In this document: positions 17,234 through 26,517 of the stretch, in pieces
How the letters are laid out: the number at the start of each line of letters is the position of its first letter
How positions within the stretch are numbered: position 1 is the stretch's first letter
Assembly: GCF_000786695.1 (NCBI RefSeq)
Contig: NZ_CP009962.1
Span: forward strand, 1,736,001 to 1,800,000
Reading direction: 5' to 3'
Length of the DNA: 64,000 bases
Source: Collimonas arenae
GTDB taxonomy: Bacteria > Pseudomonadota > Gammaproteobacteria > Burkholderiales > Burkholderiaceae_D
The notes under the pieces: generated by a model
The model's input: only the letters and a program-made list of their open reading frames with translations
Told to the model about the DNA's origin: nothing
Database searches by the model: none
Translations under genes and position numbers: made by a program

Positions 17234-18628
17234 ATGAGTTTATTTCGTACCAAAGATCTGGATCAGATGATCCATTCCAGCCGCAGCGATACCGGTTTGC
17301 AACGCACGCTCGGCGCCATGGACCTGACCTTGCTGGGTGTCGGCGCCATTGTCGGCACCGGCATTTTCGTCCTGACCGGCAGCGGCGCCTTGCTGGCGGG
17401 GCCGGGGCTTTCGCTGTCGTTCATATTGGCTGCCATCGCTTGCGGTTTCGCCGCGCTGTGCTACGCAGAATTTTCTTCCACCGTGCCGGTGTCCGGCTCG
17501 ATCTATACCTATAGCTACGCCACGATGGGCGAACTGGTGGCCTGGATCATCGGCTGGGACCTGATGCTGGAATACGGCCTCGCGACCTCGGCGGTGTCGG
17601 TCGGCTGGTCGGGCTACATGCAATCGTTGCTATCCGGCTTCGGTATCGGTTTGCCTGCGGTACTAACGGCAGCGCCGGGCGCAGTGCCGGGTGTGACCAC
17701 CTGGTTCAATTTGCCGGCATTCTGCATCCTGCTGGTGATTACCGCCTTGCTATCGATCGGGATCCGCGAATCTGCGCGCGCCAACAACATCATGGTATTC
17801 ATCAAGATCGCCGTGGTGGTGCTGTTCATCGCGGTCGGCTTCGGCCATGTGCAGCCGACCAACTGGCAGCCGTACCTGCCGTTCGGCTACAACGGCGTGT
17901 TCAACGCTGCGGCGATCGTGTTCTTTGCCTTTATCGGTTTCGATGCGGTGACCTCGGCTGCCGAAGAGGTGAAGAATCCGGCGCGCAACCTGCCGATCGG
18001 GATTATCGCTTCACTGGGGATTTGTGCGCTGCTGTATGTGGTGGTGGCTGCGATCATGACCGGTATCGTGCCGTTCCAGAAATTTGCTGGGGTTGATCAT
18101 CCGGTGTCGCTGGCGTTGCAATATGCGGGTGAGAATTGGGTTGCCGGCTTTGTCGATCTTGGGGCGATCATCGGCATGACTACGGTGATCCTGGTGATGA
18201 CTTATGGCCAGACGCGGATCTTGTTTGCGATGTCACGCGATGGTTTGCTGCCGAAGAAGCTGTCCAGCATTCATCCGCGCTTTGCTACGCCGTTCTTTAC
18301 CACTTGGCTGGTAGGCGTGATGTTTGCGTTTATCGCGGCGTTGATTCCCTTGAATATCCTGGCTGAGCTGATCAATATCGGGACCTTGATGGCGTTTTCG
18401 CTGATTGCCGTGGCGGTGCTGGTGTTGCGTAAGACGCGGCCGGATTTGCCGCGGGCGTTTCGTTGCCCGGGGGTGCCGTTTGTGCCGCTGGCGGCGATTG
18501 GGTTTTGTGTGTTTTTGATGTTTCATTTGCAGGCTGTGACTTGGATTGCTTTCCTTTGCTGGTTGGCGATTGGGTTCTTGGTGTATTTTGGCTACGCGCG
18601 TCGCCGCTCGCTGCTACATCCGAAGTAG
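17234..18628 (+). CDS. APC-superfamily amino-acid permease (cationic amino-acid transporter type)
   Basis: 464 residues from ATG 17234, preceded by AGGAAG (17221-17226). An open frame runs back to 17048 but without a ribosome site. About 12 transmembrane helices are visible. The first carries the APC signature GVGAIVGTGIFVLTG, and FFAFIGFDAVTSAAEEVKNP marks the sixth-helix/loop region of CAT/YfnA-like permeases. The N-terminal segment TKDLDQMIHSSRSDTGLQRTLG is also typical. It imports an amino acid by proton symport or exchange; which one is not readable. It is monocistronic, followed by repeats. Confidence 0.88.
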   Translation: MSLFRTKDLDQMIHSSRSDTGLQRTLGAMDLTLLGVGAIVGTGIFVLTGSGALLAGPGLSLSFILAAIACGFAALCYAEFSSTVPVSGSIYTYSYATMGELVAWIIGWDLMLEYGLATSAVSVGWSGYMQSLLSGFGIGLPAVLTAAPGAVPGVTTWFNLPAFCILLVITALLSIGIRESARANNIMVFIKIAVVVLFIAVGFGHVQPTNWQPYLPFGYNGVFNAAAIVFFAFIGFDAVTSAAEEVKNPARNLPIGIIASLGICALLYVVVAAIMTGIVPFQKFAGVDHPVSLALQYAGENWVAGFVDLGAIIGMTTVILVMTYGQTRILFAMSRDGLLPKKLSSIHPRFATPFFTTWLVGVMFAFIAALIPLNILAELINIGTLMAFSLIAVAVLVLRKTRPDLPRAFRCPGVPFVPLAAIGFCVFLMFHLQAVTWIAFLCWLAIGFLVYFGYARRRSLLHPK

Positions 18629-18631
18629 TAG

Positions 18632-18706
18632 TTAAATGGGGTCAGAGGCGCTCGGCTAGAGTTTTTTTTCGCGGTTTTTTGCGAAAATTACTCTGACCCC
18701 TTTTAA
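18632..18706. repeat. REP-like hairpin with GGGGTCAGAG / CTCTGACCCC ends
   Basis: Arms at 18632-18647 (ending GGGGTCAGAG) and 18691-18706 (starting CTCTGACCCC) are complementary over 16 bases with one mismatch. The centre holds TTTTTTTTCGCGG and TTTTTTGCGAAAA, itself partly self-complementary. Such ends are common in REP elements mobilised by REP-associated tyrosine transposases. No such transposase gene is in the window. It begins 3 bases after the permease stop. Confidence 0.6.
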
Positions 18707-18799
18707 CGGGCCACGGAGTACGTGCGTTGGCATTTGGATGTTCGGTCGTCGTTACTTGAAACGGTTGCTACTCCGTGGATGCAAGCCGGGGATAGCCCG

Positions 18800-18995
18800 G
18801 CAGCTACTCACTTTCTTTTGCTTCGCCAAAAGAAAGTAAGCAAAGAAAAGGCGACCGCAAAGCCCTTGCCTTCCCTTCGGTCAGGTCCCCAAAAGAAGCG
18901 CGTGCCAGTCGGGTGGGGCACAAACTCGCTGCGCTCAGACATGTGCCCCACAATTCCCGACCGGCACGCACCTCTTTTGGCAAGTTCTCAATGCG
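18800..18995. repeat. Intergenic element with several strong hairpins
   Basis: One hairpin pairs ACTTTCTTTTG (18810-18820) with CAAAAGAAAGT (18827-18837) around CTTCGC. A larger one pairs GTGCC..TCGGG..TGGGGCACA near 18902-18922 with TGTGCCCCA..CCCGA..GGCAC near 18941-18966. The first is a sequence I associate with dispersed intergenic repeats of Burkholderiales and xanthomonads. Open frames cross it in several registers, none with coding character. Confidence 0.5.
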
Positions 18996-19021
18996 GGGTA
19001 GTTCAAAAGCAACGACAACTT

Positions 19022-19192
19022 CAAAAGCAAAAGCAAAAGCAAAAGCAAAAGCAAAAGCAAAAGCAAAAGCAAAAGCAAAAGCAAAAGCAAAAGCAAAAGC
19101 AAAAGCAAAAGCAAAAGCAAAAGCAAAAGCAAAAGCAAAAGCAAAAGCAAAAGCAAAAGCAAAAGCAAAAGCAAAAGCAAAAGCAAAAGCAA
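19022..19192. repeat. Pure hexanucleotide tandem repeat, (AAAAGC) about 28 copies
   Basis: About 171 bases are an uninterrupted array of the hexamer AAAAGC, with degenerate relatives on each side (AAAAGCAACGACAACTT before; AACTGAAACTGTAACTG and further CAAAAGC units up to about 19260 after). All six frames are open through it, giving Lys-Ala, Gln-Lys, Ser-Lys or poly-Leu products, so open frames here (for example 18722-19204 and 18913-19335) are not evidence of genes. It lies between two genes that both end or converge here. Confidence 0.95.
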
Positions 19193-19263
19193 CTGAAACT
19201 GTAACTGTAACTTCAAAAGCAACTGCAACCGCAAAAGCTAATACAACGTCAACAACAAAAGAA

Positions 19264-19315
19264 AAAAGCCGCTGCCGTGTTCGCTTGTTTCATTGCGAAC
19301 GCGGCAGCGGCTTTT
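19264..19315 (-). terminator. Rho-independent terminator of the M16 peptidase gene
   Basis: On the minus strand a stem of about 21 bp (AAAAGCCGCTGCCG then TTCGC, with one mismatch) closes a 10-base loop and is followed by TTTTTTC. It begins 17 bases after the M16 stop codon. The stem is flanked by A and T runs on both sides, so it could also stop transcription coming from the repeat side. Confidence 0.88.
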
Positions 19316-19331
19316 GCCTGGTGGCTGTTTC

Positions 19332-22097
19332 TTAGGGTTTTGCGGCTACGGCGGTGTTTGCTTTTGCTTCGTCGCGTGCAATCACTACGCTGAGCTTGCT
19401 TGGGTCGATGTGTTTGCGGAATGCTTCGTTGACTTGCTCGACGGTCAGGGCGCTGATCTTGTCTTCGATCTGTTTGCTCCAGGCGAAGGTGCGGTCCAGA
19501 TCCAGGTACCTGGCCCAGCCGGCGCTGAGTGCGTTGTCTTGGGAACGGGCGCGCTGGTTCTCTTGTAGGATGCCGGATTTGGCACGGGCCAGTTCATCGG
19601 CGCTGAAACCTTCTTTCAATGCGCGCGCCAGTTCTTCCTTGACTGCCAGGTCGACTTTTTCAAGATTTTGCGGGGCGGAGATGGCTTGTACCGAGAACCT
19701 GGCGGCGCGGCTGATGGCGCTGATGTCGACTGAGGAGCCGATGCCATAGGACAGGCCTTCTTTCTGGCGCACCCGATCCACCAGGCGTGATTTCAGGCTG
19801 CCGCCGCCGAACAGGTAGTTGGCGACCATCATGGCTGGATAATCGGCGTCGTCATCGCGCATGTCCAGATTCTCCCGGGCGACATAAAAGCCGTTTTCCT
19901 TGTCCGGTGAATTGATCACCTGCTGGAAAGGCGCCACGTCGAAGTTCTGGCGGATCAGACGCTGGTAGGGCGCTGCGCTTTTCCAGCTGCCGAATTCGTC
20001 CTGCACTACCTTGGTCACCGCCGCAACGTCGAAATCGCCGACGATCGCCAGCTCGCCTTGCGACGCACCGTAAAAGTCGTGATGGAAAGCGCTGACGTCA
20101 GCCAGCGATTCGGCCTTGATGCTGGCGATTTGCTGGTCGGTGGTTTGCGCCGCCAGCCAATGGCCTTGCGGGTACTTATTAAAATGCTGGGCGATGGCTT
20201 CCGCCGCCAGCGTGTTTGGCTCGTTGCGCGAAGCTTCCAGGTCAACCAGCGATTCTTTGCGCATCCGTTCAAATTCGGCCGGATCGAGACGCGGTTGCTT
20301 GAGTACGCTGGCGACCAGTTTCAATGCGGCCGGCAGATTAGCGCGGGTGGTCTGGAATTGCGTCAAGCCGCCGCTGATCTTCAGCTTGGAAAATTCATCG
20401 GCCAGTTGTTCGCGGGTCAATGCGGTGGTGCCGCGCATCAGCATGGCGTCCATCAGCTCGGATGCCGTCTTCTTGCCGAACAGGCTCTTTTCATCGCCCC
20501 ACTTCAAGTCGATTTTGACCGAGACGGTTTCACCACGGGTCTTTTTCGGCAGCAGCGCCACTTTCAGTCCGCCGATCTGCGAGCGCTGGGTGCGGGCGTC
20601 GATATTGGCTTGCGACGGATCGAAAGCTTCGCCGTCGGCAATCGCCTGTGCTGGCTTGTATTCCTTCAGTACGTCGGCAAGGGCGGGTGCGGCAGGAACA
20701 TCGGCGCGCAGCGGCTGGTCTTCCGGCAGGAACATGCCGACGGTGCGGTTGTCGCGGGTGAAGTAATGCGCCGCAACGGCCGCAACCTGCGCCGAGGTAA
20801 CCTTGTTGGAACGGTCGCGGCCGAGGAACAGCAAACGCCAGTCGCCCAGCGCAATCGTGCCCGACATGGCAACGCCCACGCGCTGGTGATCGTTCAGCAG
20901 TTTTTCGAAGGCATTGGCATTGGCCAGACGCACCCTTTCCATTTCTTCGGGAGTAGGCGGCGTCTTGGCGAACTGTTCGACGCCGTCGATCAGCGCTTGC
21001 CGCACCGGTTCAATCGGTTCGCCCTTCTTGACCACGGCGGCGATGATTTCCAGGCCCGGCGCATAGCCGGTCATTTCATAGTTGAACACGGCCGTGGCTT
21101 TGCCGGTTTCCACCAGCGATTTGTGCAGGCGGCCGTTAGGCGTATCCGCCAGGATCGTGCCGGCATACGACAGCGCATCGCTGTCCGGATGCAGTTCGCT
21201 CGGAATCTTATAGGCCACCGCCACAATCTGGACGTCGCCCTGACGTCGCACGGTGACGCTGCGTTCGCCATCCTGGGTCGGTTCCACGGTCCAGAATTCA
21301 CGCATCTTGCGGGTTGGTTTAGGCAGCTTGCCGAAAGCCTGATTGACCCATGCCAGCGTGGTGGCCGGGTCGAATTTACCTGCGATCAGCAGCACGGCGT
21401 TGTCCGGCTGGTAGTAGGTGCGATAAAAGGCTTGCAGGTTTTCGATCTTGACGTTTTCGATATCGCTGCGATTGCCGATGGTCGGCTTGCCGTAGTTGTG
21501 CCAATCGTAGGCAACCCCTTGCAGGCGCTTGATCAGCACGCCGAACGGTGAGTTTTCACCCTGTTCGTATTCGTTGCGGACCACGGTCATTTCACTGTCC
21601 AGGTCTTTGCGGGCAATGAAGGAATGCAGCATGCGATCGGCTTCCATGTTGATCGCCCACTTCAGGTTGTCGTCGCCGGCCTGGAAGATTTCATAGTAAT
21701 TGGTGCGGTCGACATTGGTGGTGCCGTTGAACGACATGCCGCGCTGGCTGAAATCCTTGGGAATCGAAGGATGGTCCGGCGTGCCTTTGAACATCAGGTG
21801 TTCCAGCAAATGCGCCATGCCGGTTTCGCCGTAATTCTCGAAACGCGAACCGACCAGATAGGTCATGTTGACGGTCACGGTTGGCTTGGACGAATCGGGA
21901 AACAGCAAGACTTTGAAGCCGTTGGCGAACGCGTATTCGGTAATGCCTTCAGCGGACGGACCTTGGGTCACGCCGGCAGGCAAGGGCAACGCGGCGGTTG
22001 CCGCTTCTGTAATGCCGATAAAGCCGATGCCGCAGGCCGCCGCCAGCAAGTACGACAACAAACGGTTTGACCAGGGACGCTTACGGAATAGATGCAT
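19332..22097 (-). CDS. Two-unit M16 (pitrilysin-family) zinc metallopeptidase, exported
   Basis: 921 residues from the ATG at 22097-22095; the frame stays open to 22322 but only this start gives a signal sequence (RLLSYLLAAACGIGFIG). The inverted zinc motif HxxEH is present as H96-L-L-E-H100, with the downstream metal Glu expected in VVRNEYEQGEN. The second M16 unit (about 470-921) lacks HxxEH, as is usual for the inactive half, and has SYGIGSSVDI near its end. Such proteins degrade peptides in the periplasm. It stands alone, with a strong terminator. Confidence 0.9.
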   Translation of the reverse strand: MHLFRKRPWSNRLLSYLLAAACGIGFIGITEAATAALPLPAGVTQGPSAEGITEYAFANGFKVLLFPDSSKPTVTVNMTYLVGSRFENYGETGMAHLLEHLMFKGTPDHPSIPKDFSQRGMSFNGTTNVDRTNYYEIFQAGDDNLKWAINMEADRMLHSFIARKDLDSEMTVVRNEYEQGENSPFGVLIKRLQGVAYDWHNYGKPTIGNRSDIENVKIENLQAFYRTYYQPDNAVLLIAGKFDPATTLAWVNQAFGKLPKPTRKMREFWTVEPTQDGERSVTVRRQGDVQIVAVAYKIPSELHPDSDALSYAGTILADTPNGRLHKSLVETGKATAVFNYEMTGYAPGLEIIAAVVKKGEPIEPVRQALIDGVEQFAKTPPTPEEMERVRLANANAFEKLLNDHQRVGVAMSGTIALGDWRLLFLGRDRSNKVTSAQVAAVAAHYFTRDNRTVGMFLPEDQPLRADVPAAPALADVLKEYKPAQAIADGEAFDPSQANIDARTQRSQIGGLKVALLPKKTRGETVSVKIDLKWGDEKSLFGKKTASELMDAMLMRGTTALTREQLADEFSKLKISGGLTQFQTTRANLPAALKLVASVLKQPRLDPAEFERMRKESLVDLEASRNEPNTLAAEAIAQHFNKYPQGHWLAAQTTDQQIASIKAESLADVSAFHHDFYGASQGELAIVGDFDVAAVTKVVQDEFGSWKSAAPYQRLIRQNFDVAPFQQVINSPDKENGFYVARENLDMRDDDADYPAMMVANYLFGGGSLKSRLVDRVRQKEGLSYGIGSSVDISAISRAARFSVQAISAPQNLEKVDLAVKEELARALKEGFSADELARAKSGILQENQRARSQDNALSAGWARYLDLDRTFAWSKQIEDKISALTVEQVNEAFRKHIDPSKLSVVIARDEAKANTAVAAKP

Positions 22098-22369
22098 GAA
22101 ATATCCGATCTGTGGAGAAGTAGGTAGACAAATATACGTTAAAGACTGAAGTGTGAATCGGAATCCGGTTTGTGGCAGATGCGCCAGCGGAGGGGGATGC
22201 CCCCAGACAAGATAAGCCTTGTTTATTTTGCCACAGCAGCCAATGGAAAAAGATCTATTTGCTGATTTGCGTAAAAAACGCGGGGCGTAGCATCTTCCTG
22301 TGCGAGATTTTTTGTGCGGCACGGACCTGATAACTCGTTGCTGTTCCGGCTTCTGTCTTCATTTTTTGA

Positions 22370-22398
22370 TTGCAAAGCTAAAATTTAAGTTCTATTAT
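22370..22398 (+). promoter_or_regulatory. Sigma-70-like promoter of the fucose operon
   Basis: TTGCAA (22370-22375), a 17-base spacer and TATTAT (22393-22398) match the -35 and -10 consensus at 4 of 6 and 5 of 6 positions. The -10 overlaps the operator dyad at 22396-22420. The first gene starts 83 bases further on. The wider gap 22098-22480 holds no other feature that I can support. Confidence 0.65.
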
Positions 22399-22420
22399 TG
22401 GTCCAACCAATGGACCAATA
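22396..22420. promoter_or_regulatory. GntR/FadR-type operator over the fucose promoter
   Basis: TATTGGTCCA (22396-22405) and TGGACCAATA (22411-22420) are exact complements around ACCAA. Within it, TGGTCCAACCA (22399-22409) fits the FadR-subfamily consensus TGGTnnnACCA. It covers the -10 and expected start site, the classic place for a repressor. No FadR-type regulator gene is in the window; the GntR at 6917 belongs to the HutC branch, which prefers other sites. Confidence 0.7.
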
Positions 22421-22480
22421 AACCATCTTCAAACGGAAAACATCTGGATTGGGGAGAACAATAACAAGGAGGCAGTTTCA

Positions 22481-23245
22481 ATGAGATTACATGGAAAGCG
22501 CATTCTGGTGACCGCCGCAGGCCAGGGCATAGGACGCGCCAGCGCCCTGATGTTTGCCCGGGAAGGTGCGCAGGTGCTGGCGACGGATGTCAATCCTGTC
22601 GTCCTGGCAGAAACTGCGGCGCTGGCGCGCGCAGACGGCGGGGATCTCGCCACGCAGCATCTCGATGTCACCGACGCCAAGGCTGTGGCCGCACTGGCGC
22701 AGTCGGAGGCGCCTTTTAATGTGCTGTTCAATTGTGCGGGTTACGTCCATCACGGCAGCATTCTCGATTGCAGCGAACGGGACTGGCAATTTTCCTGGGA
22801 TCTGAATGTGACCGCCATGTACCGCCTGATCCAGGCGCTGTTGCCAACCATGCTGGCGCAAGGCGGCGGCTCCATCATCAACATGGCGTCCGCCGCCTCC
22901 AGCGTCAAAGGCGTGCCGAACCGCTTCGCTTATGGCGTAACGAAAGCCGCTGTCATCGGCATGACCAAGGCCGTCGCCGCCGATTTCGTCGCCCAAGGCA
23001 TTCGTTGCAATGCTATCTGTCCGGGCACGGTGGAATCTCCCTCGCTGGAAGCACGCATCAAGGAACAATCCCAGTTACAGGGCAAGCCGATCGCAGAAAT
23101 CCAGGCCGCCTTTGTCGCCCGCCAGCCAATGGGGCGAGTGGGCAAGGCCGAAGAAATCGCGGCCCTGGCGGTGTACCTGGCATCCGATGAGTCATCTTTT
23201 ACCACTGGCGCCATCCATCTCATCGATGGCGGCTGGTCCAATTAA
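22481..23245 (+). CDS. SDR oxidoreductase, probably 2-keto-3-deoxy-L-fuconate dehydrogenase
   Basis: 254 residues of the classical short-chain dehydrogenase family. Cofactor motif TAAGQGIGRASA (about 11-22), NCAG, catalytic Ser in INMASAASS and YxxxK in FAYGVTKAA are present. The sequence resembles the BDH2/DHRS6 branch, to which the 2-keto-3-deoxy-L-fuconate 4-dehydrogenases of xanthomonads and Burkholderia belong. It would oxidise KDF to 2,4-diketo-3-deoxy-L-fuconate with NAD+. It is the first gene of the operon, directly after the promoter and operator. SDR membership is certain; substrate is inferred from the neighbouring fuconate dehydratase and FAH hydrolase. Confidence 0.75.
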   Translation: MRLHGKRILVTAAGQGIGRASALMFAREGAQVLATDVNPVVLAETAALARADGGDLATQHLDVTDAKAVAALAQSEAPFNVLFNCAGYVHHGSILDCSERDWQFSWDLNVTAMYRLIQALLPTMLAQGGGSIINMASAASSVKGVPNRFAYGVTKAAVIGMTKAVAADFVAQGIRCNAICPGTVESPSLEARIKEQSQLQGKPIAEIQAAFVARQPMGRVGKAEEIAALAVYLASDESSFTTGAIHLIDGGWSN

Positions 23246-23288
23246 TTCCGATTGTTTAATCCCGATTGTTGAATATGAAAGCGATGCC

Positions 23289-24143
23289 ATGAAGTTGTTG
23301 AGATACGGCCCGAAGGGCCAGGAAAAGCCGGGCGTGCTGGACCCGCAGGGGCGCGTGCGCGATTTGTCGGGTGTGGTGACGGACATCGCCGGGCATTACC
23401 TGACGACGCAGGAACTGGATAAATTGCGGGGGCTTGATCTGAACAGCTTGCCGCTGGTAAGCGGTACGCCGCAGCAAAGCTTGCGCCTCGGACCGTGTGT
23501 GGGCGCGGTAGGCAAATTCATATGCATAGGCTTGAATTATTCCGACCACGCGGCTGAATCGGGCATGGAAGTACCGGCGGAGCCGGTGGTGTTCAATAAA
23601 TGGACCAGCGCTATTTGCGGACCGGATGATGACGTCGAAATTCCGCGCGGCTCGCTGAAGACAGACTGGGAAGTGGAGCTGGGCGTGGTGATCGGCACCG
23701 GCGGCCGCTACATAGAAGAAGCGGACGCACTTAAGCATGTGGCAGGTTATTGCGTGATCAACGATGTCTCTGAACGCCAGTACCAGCTGGAGCTGGGCGG
23801 CACCTGGGACAAGGGCAAGGGCTGCGATACCTTCGGCCCGCTCGGTCCATGGCTGGTGACCGCAGACGAGATAGCTGACCCGCATGCCCTCAACCTGTGG
23901 CTGGAAGTGGATGGACACCGCTATCAGAACGGCAATACCTCCACCATGGTGTTCCGGGTGCCGGCGCTGGTCAGCTACCTGAGTCGCTTCATGAGCCTGC
24001 AGCCGGGCGATGTGATTTCCACAGGTACGCCGCCGGGCGTTGGCCTCGGCCAGAAGCCGCCAGTCTATCTGCACGCTGGTCAAGTGATGCGGCTCGGCAT
24101 CGACGGTCTGGGAGAGCAGCGCCAACGCACCATCTCAATTTGA
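23289..24143 (+). CDS. FAH-family hydrolase, probably 2,4-diketo-3-deoxy-L-fuconate hydrolase
   Basis: 284 residues from ATG 23289; the frame extends upstream into the SDR gene but the family N-terminus is MKLLRYGPKGQEKPGVLD. The fumarylacetoacetase-type C-terminal domain has the metal triad in DWEVELGVVIG (two Glu) and INDVSERQ (Asp), plus STGTPPGVG. In the oxidative L-fucose route this family cleaves the diketo acid to pyruvate and L-lactate. It is 43 bases after the SDR gene and 22 before the dehydratase. Another acylpyruvate-type substrate is possible but the neighbours argue for fucose. Confidence 0.78.
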   Translation: MKLLRYGPKGQEKPGVLDPQGRVRDLSGVVTDIAGHYLTTQELDKLRGLDLNSLPLVSGTPQQSLRLGPCVGAVGKFICIGLNYSDHAAESGMEVPAEPVVFNKWTSAICGPDDDVEIPRGSLKTDWEVELGVVIGTGGRYIEEADALKHVAGYCVINDVSERQYQLELGGTWDKGKGCDTFGPLGPWLVTADEIADPHALNLWLEVDGHRYQNGNTSTMVFRVPALVSYLSRFMSLQPGDVISTGTPPGVGLGQKPPVYLHAGQVMRLGIDGLGEQRQRTISI

Positions 24144-24165
24144 CCAGGATAAAAAGAGAACCACG

Positions 24166-25443
24166 ATGACGACAATTCGCTCGATACGCGTACTGGATGT
24201 ACGTTTCCCTACCTCGCAGATGCTGGACGGGTCGGACGCCATGAATCCGGATCCCGATTATTCCGCGGCCTACGTGGTTCTGGAAACCGATCGGCCGGGC
24301 CTGGAAGGCCACGGGTTGACCTTCACCATCGGCCGCGGCAACGAGATTTGCTGCGCCGCGATCAAGGCCATGGAGCATCTGGTGGTCGGCCTGGATCTGG
24401 CCTGGATCAGCGAAGACATGGGTCGCTTCTGGCGTCACATTACCTCCGACAGCCAATTGCGCTGGATCGGCCCCGACAAGGGCGCCATCCACCTGGCCAC
24501 CGGCGCCGTGGTGAATGCGGTCTGGGACCTGTGGGCCAAGGCCGAAGCCAAGCCTTTGTGGCAGCTGGTGACCGACATGTCGCCAGAGGAACTGGTGCGG
24601 GCTATTGATTTCCGTTACCTGACCGATTGCATTACGCCCGAAGAAGCGTTGGCATTGCTGCGTGCCCAGGCGCCGGGAAAGGCGGAACGCATCCGCTCGC
24701 TGCAGCAGGATGGCTATCCTTGCTACACCACTTCTGCCGGCTGGCTGGGTTATGAAGATGCCAAGCTGCGGCGCTTGTGCCAGGAAGCCGTCGATAGTGG
24801 TTTCAACCATATCAAGCTCAAGGTCGGCCGTGATCTGGCCGATGATATTCGTCGGGTTACCATCGCCCGCGAAGTGATCGGCCCGGACAGACAGTTGATG
24901 ATCGACGCCAACCAGGTGTGGGAGGTCGATCAAGCGATCGCGTGGGTCAAGCAGCTGGCGTTCGCCAAGCCCTGGTTCATTGAAGAACCGACCAGTCCCG
25001 ACGACGTCGAAGGGCACCGCAAGATCCGTGAAGGCATCGGCGCAGTCAAGATCGCCACCGGCGAAATGTGCCAGAACCGCATCATCTTCAAGCAGTTCAT
25101 CATGCGCGGGGCCATCGACGTGGTGCAAATCGATTCCTGCCGCCTGGGCGGCGTCAATGAAATTCTTGCCGTGCTGCTGATGGCGGCCAAATATAAATTG
25201 CCGGTATGCCCGCATGCCGGCGGCGTTGGCTTGTGCGAGTATGTGCAACATCTGTCGATGATCGACTATGTCTGTATTTCGGGTAGCAAGGAAGGGCGGG
25301 TGACCGAATACGTCGACCATCTGCATGAGCATTTTGTCGATCCCTGCGTTATCCGCGACGCCAACTACATGCCGCCTGCAGCGCCGGGATTTTCGATTAC
25401 GATGAAGCCGGAATCGCTGGATAAATACCAGTTCCGTGGCTGA
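24166..25443 (+). CDS. L-fuconate dehydratase (enolase superfamily)
   Basis: 425 residues of the mandelate-racemase subgroup of enolases. The catalytic KxK is in HIKLKVG, metal ligands are in MIDANQVW, WFIEEPTSPDD and IATGEMCQNR, and the general-acid/base His lies in CPHAGGVGLCEY. The N-terminal capping domain starts TIRSIRVLDVRFPTS and includes LDGSDAMNPDPDYSAAYV, which I recognise as the FucD signature of xanthomonads. It dehydrates L-fuconate to 2-keto-3-deoxy-L-fuconate. This gene anchors the pathway call for the whole operon. Confidence 0.88.
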   Translation: MTTIRSIRVLDVRFPTSQMLDGSDAMNPDPDYSAAYVVLETDRPGLEGHGLTFTIGRGNEICCAAIKAMEHLVVGLDLAWISEDMGRFWRHITSDSQLRWIGPDKGAIHLATGAVVNAVWDLWAKAEAKPLWQLVTDMSPEELVRAIDFRYLTDCITPEEALALLRAQAPGKAERIRSLQQDGYPCYTTSAGWLGYEDAKLRRLCQEAVDSGFNHIKLKVGRDLADDIRRVTIAREVIGPDRQLMIDANQVWEVDQAIAWVKQLAFAKPWFIEEPTSPDDVEGHRKIREGIGAVKIATGEMCQNRIIFKQFIMRGAIDVVQIDSCRLGGVNEILAVLLMAAKYKLPVCPHAGGVGLCEYVQHLSMIDYVCISGSKEGRVTEYVDHLHEHFVDPCVIRDANYMPPAAPGFSITMKPESLDKYQFRG

Positions 25444-25490
25444 GCAAGAGCGCCGGTGGGAATTTGCCGGCGCTTGGACTATAAAGAGTA

Positions 25491-25592
25491 AGAGGCTGTT
25501 GCAAACACATCTGGCGTTGTTGCACCTCCTAGCCGTACTACTCGTACTGTCTTCGTCGGCGCGCCTAGCCAGCTGTGTTTGCAACAGCCTCT
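25491..25592. repeat. 102-bp MITE-like element with perfect 19-bp terminal inverted repeats
   Basis: AGAGGCTGTTGCAAACACA (25491-25509) is the exact complement of 25574-25592. Inside, CTGGC (25511-25515) pairs with GCCAG (25568-25572), and the core reads CCTAGCCGTACTACTCGTAC. It sits between two genes of the fucose operon, with a further hairpin AGCGCCGG/CCGGCGCT just before it. It has no coding capacity. I recall similar short elements in other Burkholderiales, but copy number cannot be judged here. Confidence 0.75.
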
Positions 25593-25613
25593 AAGTGAAT
25601 AAAGAATAAGTGA

Positions 25614-26420
<807 letters not shown>

Positions 26421-26517
26421 AGTGAGCTGAAGTGGATTGACAAGGCGCAGCGGGTGGTTTGGTTCGCCGTCCGGCAGATTGATTTAACGTGACCGGCTTT
26501 GCAGCCGTTCGTGCATC

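Noticed and set aside
19022-19192. CRISPR-like array
   Set aside because: A 6-base unit with no spacers and no cas genes nearby.
18722-19335. Open frames giving long Lys-Ala, Gln-Lys and poly-Leu proteins
   Set aside because: They follow automatically from the AAAAGC hexamer, which contains no stop in any frame; upstream parts are repeat DNA.
20058-21551. 497-residue open frame on the plus strand
   Set aside because: Antisense to the M16 peptidase, whose motifs are intact; no ribosome site or recognisable domain.
23989-25584. 531-residue open frame on the minus strand
   Set aside because: Antisense to the L-fuconate dehydratase and part of the FAH gene; Arg/His-rich shadow of high-GC coding DNA.
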